Positions 1 through 12,400 of a stretch of DNA of 64,000 nt are shown here, piece after piece (position 1 is the first letter of the stretch; the number at the start of each line of letters is the position of its first letter). Source of the DNA: Owenia fusiformis (taxonomy: Eukaryota > Annelida > Polychaeta > Sabellida > Oweniidae); NCBI GenBank assembly GCA_903813345.2, contig CAIIXF020000008.1, positions 12,487,278-12,551,277 on the forward strand, written 5' to 3'. The notes under the pieces were generated by a model, which was given only the letters and a program-made list of their open reading frames with translations, did no database searches and was not told the origin of the DNA. The translations under genes were made by a program, and so were the position numbers.

Positions 1-460
1 GGGGGATCCATGATGCTAGTTTCATTTGAAGCCAAGAAGGTGCCATATGCCATGGGGAAATTTTATGAATGTGTAGCTTCATTAATTATTATTTAAAGAT
101 ACCAGGCTACCGCATTGACGCAAATAATCGTAAAAAAGGGTGATTCTTATAAAATATTAGTTATTATTTTACCTTCCCCAAAGTTTGTATGGTCAGAATT
201 ATTATTTTAGATCTTAAGTAGTTTAAAGCAGCCCCCAGGTTGGCCCATGTACCTCCCTTGAGAGCCTACCCTTCTTACTGAAGAAACAAGAAATGATATA
301 GTCAACTAATGATTAATAAGCTAAGATAATATGCTTCTTCAGTTTTGATTTAAGAAAAGAAATGGAATTTGACTTTTTTATTTCTTCTGGGAGATTGTTC
401 CATATGGAGTAACCACTAAAGGCTATTGTTTTTTGCCATAATTTTCAGTTTTGCTTTATG

Positions 461-1131
461 GCCTAGTCACATAGCCCGGCCGATGAGGTTACGATGAGCC
501 AGCGATGCAATTTTCACCAAACTCGGTCGAACACCGGCCGGACACCGGCCGGACATCCGTGGCGTTTGTTGCTTAAAACCGCATCGGTGGTAGCTCGGTG
601 AAATTTTAACTTCGGAGTTAAATTTCACCGGGCTTTCACCGAGCTCCCTCATCATGTCATCGCAGCCCCATCGTAACCACATCGGAAAACACGTCGGCCG
701 GTGCACGGCCGAGTATCGGCCGGTGTCCCGTGCATCTGAGACAACCAGAGGACGAGGTTTTTTAACAGACAGCGGACGAGCTCCGGTCGATGTGGGACAG
801 AGCATCGGCCGGTCACTGTTCAAAGCCCGTTAACAACCCGGCCGGCGATCGCACGGTGTCCTGTTACCTGCTCGGGTACCGGCCGTATTCCTTCCGATGT
901 CCGGCCGACCTCCGGCCGGTAGTTGCTGCCACATCGGCAGAAAAAAACTACCATTTTGAGACAGACTCCGTACGGTCACCGGCCGGTGTTCGGTCGGTCG
1001 CCTGAAGATGTCCAGACGGAGTCCGTTCACGTCACCGAGCTCTGCTTCCGATGAGGAGAGTTCGGTGGCACCAAAAAAATCCACCGAGCTCTACCGATGC
1101 CGGACATCGGCCGGGCTATGTGACTAGGCCA
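461..1131. mobile_element. GC-rich MITE with 27-bp perfect terminal inverted repeats, Harbinger-like
   Basis: Starts TGGCCTAGTCACATAGC and ends with its exact reverse complement (27 bp identical). A TTA triplet flanks both sides, fitting the 3-bp target duplication of PIF/Harbinger elements. The interior is far more GC-rich than its surroundings and is packed with short CCGGCCGGT-type palindromes. Open frames inside it follow from base composition and show no protein family. Confidence 0.75.
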
Positions 1132-1329
1132 TTAGGAAGGGTGAAGTTTGATTTGCCTCTAGTATTATATCTATGAAAATCTCCATGGGCATTGAAATAG
1201 TTGGGAAAAATAGCTTCATAATTGTTGATATCATTTTTCCATTTTAAATGCTAGTATTAAGAAAGGATATATTGTCAAAGTCCTTACTTCATGTGAAGTC
1301 AATTTCAGTATAGAACCACTTTGCCTTAT

Positions 1330-2580
1330 AATGATTCTCATGACTGTTTGAAGCTTAAATTATGCAAATTAGTTGAAATATAGTATTGTCCCCATGTAAT
1401 ATTCGTTTCATTATTGATGTGATTTCTCAATTTTCAGCGAAGAAATATAAGCTCTTTCTTAAATTATTTCAAAGTTATGAGTTAAAGTCTATTATTTTCT
1501 TTAACCCCCCCCCCCCCGAGCCCTCAAAATTATTAAGGTAGGGTGTAAGATTCTTTTCACACTCATTATATAAAATAACCTCTTTATATTGTGCATATCT
1601 GTTGTAAACTTTTTCTCGAAGTTATAACTTCATAAGAAGTCAATTAAAGTAAATGCCATATTTTATCACTTCGTCATTTAACGGTTTTTATTACTTTATA
1701 AGGGTTAAATTATGCAAATTAGCTTATTTGCATATCAAAAATGTTTTTTCTTAGTTACTGATGTTATTACATAAATTTTGGTGAACAAATAGGTTTATAC
1801 CTCATATACTTCCAAAGTTATAAATTAAAGTCCATTTTCAGTTGACCCCCCCCCCGAAATATCTGGGTAGGGAGAGAAATTTTTTCACAATCTATATATA
1901 AGATGCACTTTTAATATTTTCCACATCTATTATACATATATAGATGCATTTTTAGGAATTATTTCATCAGTTATAACTTCATATGAAGGTAATTACAGTA
2001 AATGTCGTATATTATCATTTTGTCATTTAATAGTTTTTATGGCGGTTTAAGGGTTAAATTATGCAAATTAGCTTATTTTTGTTCAAAATATTTTTTTCTC
2101 CATTACTGATTTTATTTTGTAAATTTTGGTGAAAAAATTAAGTTTGTATCTTATATACTTCCAAAGTTATGAATTAAAGTTTATTTTCTTTCGACCCCCT
2201 CCCTTCAATTTTAGGGTTAGGGGAGAAATATTTTTCACAGTCGTTATGTAAGATACACTTTTAATATTTTGCACATCTAATAAACATATATAGATGCATT
2301 TTTAGGAATTATTTCATAAGTTATAACTTCATATGAAGGCAATTACAGTAAAAGTTGTTTATTATCATTCCGTTATTTAATAGTTTTTATGGCGGTTTAA
2401 GGGTTAAATTATGTAAAATAGCTTATTTTCGTTTGATATATTTTTTTCTGCATTACTGATGTTATTCTATAAATTATGGTGAAAAAATTAAGCTTGTATC
2501 TCATTTACTTCCAAAGTTATGAATTAAAGTTTATTTTCTTCTGACCCCCCTGAAATTATAGGGTGGGGGGTATAAAGATG
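1330..2580. repeat. Diverged tandem repeat, period about 345 bp
   Basis: Four units are anchored by a recurring CAAAGTTAT-AATTAAAGT block near 1468, 1809, 2158 and 2509. Each is followed by a run of C and preceded by TTATGCAAATTAGCTTA. AT-rich with no coding potential. It lies downstream of the last visible YeeE/YedE exon. Confidence 0.7.
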
Positions 2581-3404
2581 AGGATATCTTATTTTCGCAA
2601 GCCTCAAACTCTAGATATCACCCCACATCATAAAATAAATATATTTTCCAACAAGAAAATGAAAAAATCTCGCGTAATACTCTCCAATATTCAAAAACAA
2701 AAATATTCAGGCTGGGTCCCTAAGTAAGTGTGTTTTCTATGTATGCAAACCCCCACTCCTTAACTTACACACTGTCACCCTATCATGTTATATATCATTT
2801 TGTTCCTTATAGAAAGTAACACAAGATTACAAAGTTTCAGAATCAAGGGCTGTCCCTGAAAAAAGATACAGTATGTCACAGGTTTCATACATGTGTAGCA
2901 TGATGTGTCATACTAGGTACAGATTTAAATTAACACAGGTTGACTCTATCTATCTGGAAATCCAGTGGTGTTGAGCAATTAAATCAAATCAACTTCTCTT
3001 AACTTTTTAGACATATCAAGATGATCCTTTTAGCTTGTCAAGCTTTTCTCAGTAGAATTTGCTGTATTATGTATGAAGAATAAATATATGAAAAAAAAAA
3101 AAAAAAAAAAAAAAAACAGGTTGAATAATGATATTACTACGCCATATATTTTCTCAGACTACCATTTTTATCCGCTCGTGGATATCAACTCATGGATAAA
3201 AATGATATGCCCAAAAATCAATGTATATTTATTATTTTCTATGAATAAGGTTTTCATACAGGTTTAACATAGTGTAACAAACCTATAATGATATTGTAGT
3301 ATGTAATCTGATCTTGTATAAATGAGAACTACTACATGGAAATGTATTTTCAGTTTTTCAAAAATGCTATTGTTTCAAGTTAAGATTATACTCCGTGCAA
3401 ATAC
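2581..3404. other. Non-coding stretch, no gene seen
   Basis: AT-rich sequence with a run of about 27 A at 3090-3116. I found no exon of the transporter gene here, so its next exon is probably beyond the window edge. Positions 1-460 likewise show no supportable feature. Confidence 0.5.
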
Positions 3405-6400
3405 CTGCCACCACCTCCGATATCCACTCTTGTAGTCATTTAGATATGATGAAACTTCACCCAAGGGGCCCTTGAAGATCTGTGAAACAACTGTACAAAA
3501 GCTGCTGCTGCTCCCTACACTATGGCCTGTTACAATCGAGATTGGGATCTGTACTACACCAACCAGCATCCCAGAGATGTATGGAGCCCAGGCCTGCATC
3601 TCCCAAACTGTTTTACTGTAAGACAAGTTTGGACGCTGAAAATAAATCATAATTCTGTGATTCTTTTCAACTTTAGGAATGACCTGCCAATGTCTGTAAA
3701 CCATCTTACTATACTCAAACCATCTAACAGGATACAGAATTCCACGAGTGTAAGTAAGACATATCATGGTTTTGGAACGTAATATGTTAATAAGTGTTTA
3801 AAACAAAACAAAATGTTGAGATTTACAAATTTTCAATTTGTGATGTGATAATTGGAGGAAAATCAGTTTACCTGATAAAGATGTATGAATACATCGAAAA
3901 TTTGTAAATCTCAACATTTTGTTTTGATTTTGGAAGATAATTATGATTTAGAAGAAAGGTAAATCACGATTTTTAGTGGGCATATACCAAAGCGCTTTCC
4001 CATTGAATAAAGTAACTGAAATATATACCTCCTCTCCATTAATTTGATCGGGGTCAACCCAGTTGTCCGAAACCCAGTTTTCCGAAACCCAGTTGTCCGA
4101 AACCCAGTTCTCCGAAAATTAGGGGATCTTATTTGAAAAATACAATTTTTTTAAACGAATCTCGTTGTCGCAACCTCTGCGAATCACAACATAACATTGG
4201 AATAACGTTGACATCATTGCAAAATTAGGCTAAATATGCTAAGTCAAGACGTTAATTGTTTAATGTTTAGCCTACGAAAGTTCATATACAGGTGATATAG
4301 ATTTTCAAACAAACAAAGTTAAATTATGTTATTCTCATTGTAAATGGCGTTTACACAACATACATAGATAGGGGTCTACAATTTTCAAACCAATTTTCTT
4401 TATGGCCCATGGGAACAACATTTTTCCAATGGGTGATGAGCGTTCATAAAAGGAAAAATAGCTTTCCCAAGCCAGTGTGCATTTATTTAGTAAAGTTGAC
4501 ATGTACATTTTTTGAAACCAAAACTTATTCTTCATTTACGTACTCTGTTCTAGAAATAGAGATTAAATTAAAAGGATGAAGTGAGCACATGGCGAAAATG
4601 AAACTTCTTGCGAATGGGAGAACATCCATTTTGATACGAGGACAGCCTGCCTTCGTTTCCAGTTGATCCCAAGTGATTAAGTTAAGAATGTTTTGTTCTT
4701 TTACGATTTGATAAAATACAGAGACTAAGAAATTAAATGCGACGAAATATTTTGACAACGTAATATGTATACTGTTTTATTCTTAAAGTACTATATGCGT
4801 AAACTTATTTTATCTGTTTCAAAATGATTCATTTTATTTTGCCTATATAAAAGAGATTGAAGAAGATAAGATAAACTGTTCCGTAATATATATTGTGTTT
4901 TGATAACCTTTTTTAGAATCACAATGTAAAATAAATCCCCCGTTCCTGCCATTCTGGTAACGCGTGCAATGGATGCAATTCAAAGTGAGAGAGAGAGAGA
5001 TCTATGAACATCAGAATGCGTCCATGCCATTAATTTGGCCAAATACATGGCATGAAACTGGCCTAAGCTTAGTACGTCTCCCCTTTCTCTGGTAAATTAT
5101 GACTTTATTTTTCGGAGTTATGGGTTTCGGACAAGTGGGTTTCGGACAACTGGGTTTCGGACAACTGGGTTTCGGAGAACTGGATTTCGGACAACTGGGG
5201 TGCACAGAACATTCAGAAGGGAAAGCAATATATTTTAACAGCCAGTAACTTACTATGAGCTCTGTCTTCCATGGTGCAATTAGTTCAGCACCAAACACAA
5301 ATATTGCCAATACTGAAGCCATGGGTAATGCAAGTGTAAAGTATGGGCCACCCATCAACTGGGACAGTCTGGAAAATATTGAAAAGTACCCTTTGCATTC
5401 TTCTGACTTCGCTTCTCAAAAGAGAGCTTCGTCTTCACTCTTCCGGTTTTCAATAAATCTTTGAACTGACCGAGCAAATCAGAGTTGGTCGTCAAAATAC
5501 AAACAACTTTCTATATAGTTAGCTAGCTGATTGATTGAGAAAAGATCAGTGCGGTAAGGGTGAAATGATTTATGACCCGAGCTGTCAGGAACATAGGTTC
5601 TATGGGGCGGGGCTGCTAAACTGTAATTTAGTTTATACTAGGCAGAGGGTAGTTTAAAACTAGACTACATGCAGGGTAATTAAGTGAAATTAAATTCTTT
5701 ATTGATTTTAGAAGAAAATAAACTGACTTGTTTGTAAAAATAGTACACAAGAGTACATAGCCCTGATCACAATAGGCAAGCCACATTACACTTCGACTAT
5801 TGCAGTAAATGCTAATAAGAATCATAATCATCTCAAATGTAGTTTTCTGTGGCATTTTAAGATGGTTTGAATGTAAAATTACCATAGGAACTTTAAGTGA
5901 TTCTCTGAATACATTTTGATTAAATAGAGGTAGTAAAAGATTGACCACATTCATATTTAGGGTAATGCTTATTAACATACAGTATTCAGTGAAACCTGTG
6001 TAATTGGAAAACCTTTGTTACATGTACCTCTTATAAAAAGTGTTATAGGTGTCCCTTGCAGAGGTTCATTAGATCTGGCAGAGGTTCATTTAACAATAAG
6101 TCAATAGGTTGTGGGATTTCAAAAACTGTTCCACTTATGGAGGTAATATCCACTTACAGAGAGGTGTTCCATTTTACTAGCTTTACTTGTACAAAGTTTC
6201 TTATTTTATTTCATCTTAGAGTGTTTAATCCATGTTGTTGTTAATTCAGTACTGTGGGAGTCTGTTGAAGGTCCTCATTTTATTTTATGTTATCATTAAG
6301 TTTCTTTGGATCTAACATTGCCTACAGTATTTCAATATCTATCTTAAACTTTTTGCAAATTCAGTTCGGACTTCATCACTTAAAATGTCTATAATATAGT

Positions 6401-9400
6401 GAGTATTTAGGAGTAAAGTTGTGATAAAGTATAAATGTTTGGTATCATGAGAGAAAATTGTACTTACGTTGAGAATGAAAGTGGTTTATTGGGTCGAGTA
6501 ATCCGTGTAAAGAATGGCTCAAAAATCCCATACAAGGCAGCGCCAGATAATGATCCCAACACTGTTATCCCTGAAAATAAATTGAGGATTAATAAAGGAT
6601 TTTTGCAGACCAAAAATATTTGAGAAATGACCAAAAGATCATGCTTGTATGTATAACATCCAAATATCAACAAATCGGCACTATTACTTTTTATTTATAA
6701 CTTGGGTTATAACAAAAAAATGTAAAATGACATACTACATGGTACAGTAACTATTTGTAGCAAAAATATAAAACAGTTAATTCATACAAAAATGGCAGCA
6801 ATTTCTAATGATTGGGACAAATCAACATCATAAACAACAGCGTCTTGTATATGCAGTTAAACCAAAATACAAGTTCAGATTTTATAACAAAATAAATGTG
6901 AAATTGGCATTAAAATAAATTTTGCTTTCAAGCAAAACTTCTTTTTCCATAGGACATATAAAATAGAAACGATATTGGGCCAACTTTAATTGAGTTATCA
7001 ACTAGATGCATTCTCTATACCTTAGGGGAGGCTTCAAAAGTTCAATGTCGGATCAGAAACTAAATAAATCTTTTGACTCTGACCCCCCCCCCTCCTTCCT
7101 CAAAAACTAAATACCATGAAAGTTGATCGCTGACTTCCGGTTTGAGAATTTGAATAATCATTGCTGAACACGATCTATTTTTGTTGATTCCTATCGTAGT
7201 TTGCGGCTTTTAACAACTATTGATAGAATAGAATCCATTGATCTTGACGAAGAAAGCATCTGGTAAAATCTTTATTTTAAACCATTCCAAGGCATTCTGA
7301 GTCAAAATTGCCAATAAAATGGGTTTAAACCCCCTCCCCCCTAACTAGATTTATTTAGTTTTCTATCCCACATCGATCTTTTGATGCCTCCCCTTATCCC
7401 CCTTAACTTTGTTTGTGAATAACACAGAGATTGCATTTAGTATTGCAATATACTTTGAGTAAGTGGTAACTCACATGCATGCTGAGTCCCTGTGCCCACT
7501 TGCACATATACCATACCAGGACACTAGCAATGGAAAACAAAACAAAAAATTATAGTTAATATCAATATTTAATATACATGTATGTGAAAATGCTGCAACG
7601 GGCTATATATCCCTTATTACCTGCAGGAATCCTTTCATGTTTACAAACGTTGTAGATGAAGGTCCTAAGTTTTTCTTGATACCATACATTTTTCTAAGTC
7701 TTTACAGAGATCATAAGCCCTTGCCAAATATTACTGAAAATGGATAAATTGAGAACTTCAACAGCCACAATTCTTCAACCCTTCAACACTCTTCCCCTGA
7801 CAATTTTTTAGCCCCACTCCAAAAGACCTAAAGACCTTTTTTTAATTTTTCCCATTGACAAAAATGTTTTACAGTGAAATCGCATCATTCCACTAGACAT
7901 ATTTATGGCCTTAAAATGTCAATATCATCATTAATCATGGACCAATTCTCATGAATGACTCAAACATAGAATATTGGATTTTCTACATTTTTGTAAGATA
8001 TTTATATGAAGGGTTTTTCAGATTCCATGTCGCAGGGGGCAACTTTGCCCCCTCTAACCTTTTGTGTAGGTAACATGCCCTATTTCAACATATTCACTTG
8101 ATTATTCACAAACATTTTACGACTAGTACTTACAGATCCACAGAGCGCCATTCCTACCCCCAGTATAGCTCCACCTACACCACTGCTGAGATAGCCTTTA
8201 TCAGCTAGGAGTCCTGTGATGTATTTGTTGTAGCTGGTTCTGAAGTATTGCTGAGTAGGCGGGCACATGGACAGCAGTGAGAATGTGAACATACCTGTGT
8301 ATAAAGTAGTCCAATAATGAAGGTAAACACAGCATAGTAAACAATATCATTCCATTTAGCTTTTCGAAATATAATGAACTTTAAAAAAGTAAAGTACCTT
8401 TAATTTATGAGTGGTAGGTACTCTTTGATATGTTCAGTTGAAAATGAGGCTGTAAATTGAAAATTTTGGTGATTTCACACTCGTCTTTCAAATATTTTTA
8501 TTGGTTCTTGGCCAATGGATTAAAGAGCTAACAAATTTCCAATGATATAATAAAGCCACATATTATCTCATAAACAATATTCTCTTATTTTCTCATTTCA
8601 GAATTTGGCCTTTAATAATATTATCTTAATTTGCAGAAAACTGAGAGGAATAATATGTGAGTTAGTATGTACAGTACCTGAGGCAATAGCAGATAAAAAC
8701 ATTTTTATCATTGTGAATCTCTCCATCAACAATTGGTCTATAATAACCTGTGGCTCAAACACTGAAATCAACAAATACAAGTTATAACACAGATGATCTC
8801 TATATGTAATTATTTTGAACTACAGTAAAACTTGAATATAGTGAGCGCCTATGGAGCAACAAAAAGTGTTCACTGTAGGTATGTGTTCACTACAGAGAGG
8901 GAATTTTTATACAGGAATCAATGTAAAATGTGTTTTGAAGTGATGTTCACTCAAGAAAATTTTAAGCAAATGTGCAACATGCATGCAATAGGCGTAAAAT
9001 TCTGAGCGAACTGTTTTCGTTTTTTTCAGCATTCATTTTTCAGCGTTTATTAGGAGGCCCTTCCAGGGGGCCTCCTATAGTTTTTGTAGTTATTCTTCTT
9101 CTTCTTCTTCTTCTTCTTCTTATTATTCTTTTTAGCATTTTTTCTCCTACTTCTAGCTAGGTCTGAATTAACTCTTATATGCTCCTACTAGGGACATGAG
9201 CTGGACTTGTCGGGAAATTAGTTCATATCTAGGTCAAGGTCAAAGGTCAAAATCTAGGTCAAATCTAAGTTTTTTTTAAGTTTCTCAGATTTCGTCCTCA
9301 TACTTCATTATTTCTTGCGATGAATTAAAATGTAACTAGATATAAGCATTCTCTACAAATTGTCCACTATATGTACGCGTTAATTTTTTACCGTTTTTGA

Positions 9401-12400
9401 GATATTTGACGTCAAAAAACGGTCAAAAAAGGTCATTTTTCAACTTGCTTCAATTTGACCAAGTTTTTTTTTAAAAAGCATCTACAAAGTCTCAGGAGTT
9501 CAAATCTGACCTCAGATTTGACCTTTGACCTTTAGTTGACCTTCTGTGACCTTCGAAAGGTCAAAAAAGTTGATTTTTCAAATTGATTTTTTGGATTCAA
9601 ATTTAGGTCAGCTTAATCACAAAGGACATACTGAGCTCTGAAAAAGTAAAATTTTTAAGGTCAAAGGTCAAGGTCATCAAATAAGATAACAAACTGTGCT
9701 ATCTAAGTTTCTCAAAATTCGAGACTACAAATCAATATTTTTGATTGAAAGTCAGAATATATATTCCTCTAGAGGTACTACACATATTAGCAATTGACTA
9801 TCTATTAAAATTTTACACCAGTTTTGAGATATAAGAGCTCAAGAACTGAAAAAAGGTCAAATTTCGAAAATTTTGAAGGTCAAATTTCAACTTGCTTCAA
9901 ATTGACCAAAGGTTTTTTTAAAAAGCATCTACAAAGTCTCAGGAGTTCAAATTTGACCTCAAATTTGACCTTTGACCTTTACTTGACCTTCTGTGACCTT
10001 CAAAAGGTCAAAAATGTGGATTTTTCAAATTGATTTTTTGGATTCAAATTTAGGTCAGCTTAATCACAAAGAACATACTGAGCTCTGAAAAAGTACAATT
10101 TTTAAGGTCAAAGGTCAAGGTCATCAAATTAGGTCACAAACTGTGCTATCTAAGTTTCTCAGAATTCAAGACTACAAATCAATATTTTTGGTTGAAAGTC
10201 AGGATATATATTCCTCTAGAGGTACTTCACATATATACATACCAGTTTTGAGATATAAGAGCTCAAGAACTGAAAAAAGGTCAAATTTCGAAAATTTTGA
10301 AGGTCAAATTTCAACTTGCTTCAAACTGACCAAATATTTTTTAAAAAAGCATCTACAAAGTCTCAGGAGTTCAAATCTGACCTCAAATTTGGCCTTTGAC
10401 CTTTAGTTGACCTTCTGTGACCTTCGAAAGGTAAAAAAAGTTGATTTTTCAAATTGACTTTTTGGATTCAAATTTAAGTCAGCTTAATCACAAAAGACAT
10501 ACTGAGCTCTAAAAAAGTAAAATTTTCAAGGTCAAAGGTCAAAGTCATCAAATTAGGTGACAAACTGTAGTATCTACGGGGCCTCCGTAAGATTGCTTGC
10601 AATCTTAGATCGTTAGATCTCTAGTTATTCTTTATTATTAGGAGGCCCTTCCAGGGGGCCTCCTATAGTTTTTGTAGTTATTCTTATTCTTCTTCTTCTT
10701 CTTCTTATTAGGAGGCCCTTCCAGGGGGCCTCCTATAGTTTTTGTAGTTATTCTTCTTCTTCTTCTTCTTTTTATTAGGAGGCCCCATCGGGGGGCCTCC
10801 TATCAATTTTGTAGATATTATTATTCTTTATTATTATTATTTATTCTTCCTCCCTCTTTTTCTCCTACTTCCAACTACCTTCTAACTAGGTACTACATAG
10901 CTCTACTAGGGACCTGGGCTGAACTTGGCGGGAAAGGAATTTTTATCTAGGTCAATGTCAAAGGTCAAAATCTAGGTCAAATCAAAGCTTTTTTCAAGTT
11001 TCTCAAATCCTGACACTACACTTAAATATTTTTGGCTGAATTTTTGCACACAGATAGATATTAGTATTCTATTAGTCTAAGCCCTTTGCCGTCTAGAGAA
11101 ATTTTGCCTAGATTTTGAGATATTGAAGGTCAAAAAAAGGTCAAAAAAGGTCTTTTTTTAACTTGCTTCAAATTGACCAAATTTTTTTTTAAAACTCATC
11201 TACAAGTTCTCAGGATTCCAAATCTGACCTTACTTTTGACCTTTGACCTTTGGTTGACCTTCAGTGACCTCCGAAAGGTAAAAAAGTTGATTTTTCAAAT
11301 CGATTTCCTGGATTCAAATTTAGGTATATTTATTCACAAAAGATCTTCTGAGGTCTAAAAAAGTAAAATTTGCAAGGTCAAAGGTTAAGGTCATCAAACG
11401 AAATCACAAACTGTGTTTTCTAAGTTTCTCAAAATTGGAGACTACAAATCAATTTTTTTTACTGAAAGTCAGAATATATGTTCCTCTAAAGGTTCTACAC
11501 ATATTAGCAATTGACTATTTATTAAAATTTTGCTCCAGTTTTGAGATATTAGAACTCAAAAACTGAAAAAGGGTCAAATTTCAAAATTTTTCAAGGTCAA
11601 ATTTCAACTTGCTCTAAATTGACCAAACTTTTTTTAAAAAAGCATCTACAAGATCTCAGGAACTCAAATCTGACCTTAGTTTTGAACTATGACCTTTAGT
11701 TGACCTTCAGTGACCTTCGAAAGGTCAAAAAAGTTAAATTTTCAAATTGATTTTCTGGATTCAAATTTAGGTTTCTTCAATCAGAAAAGATATACTGAGG
11801 TCTAAAAAAGTAAAACCTGTAAGGTCAAAGGTCAAGGTCATCAAACAAGATCACAAACTGTGTTTTCTAAGTTTCTCAAAGTTTGTGACTACAAATCAAT
11901 ATTTTTGAATTAAAGTCAGGATATATATTCCTCTAAAGGTTTTACACATAATAACAATTGATTATCTATTAAAATTCTGCACCAGTTTTGAGATATTGGA
12001 CCTCAAAAACTGAAAAAGGTCTAATGTTGAAATTTTTCAAGGTCAAATTTCACATTGCTTCTAATTGACCAAACTTTTTTTTAAAAATCATCTACAAGAT
12101 GCCTGGAGTTCATATATGTCCTTGTATTTAAGATTTGACCTTTGGCTGACCTTTAAATGTTCAAAAAAGCCTACGGGGCCTCCGTAAGATTGCTTGCAAT
12201 CTTCTAGTTATTATTCTTTTTAGCATTTTTTCTCCTACTTCTAGCTAGGTCTGAATTAACTCTTATATGCTCCTACTAGGGACATGAGCTGGACTTGTCG
12301 GGAAATTAGTTCATATCTAGGTCAAGGTCAAAGGTCAAAATCTAGGTCAAATCTAAGTTTTTTTTAAGTTTCTCAGATTTCGTCCTCATACTTCATTATT

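Noticed and set aside
1-93. Short plus-strand frame ending in TAA, and a minus-strand frame that faintly recalls a YeeE/YedE loop
   Set aside because: Neither has a usable splice border inside the window, and the minus frame has a stop just upstream. Not enough to call the missing transporter exon.
467-1084. Three open frames in a GC-rich block
   Set aside because: They lie in a MITE with short palindromes; GC richness explains the lack of stops.
3375-3767. Extending the YeeE/YedE exon to the whole open frame
   Set aside because: Acceptor TTTTCAG at 3636 and donor at 3404 give matching phases; the extra residues do not fit the family.
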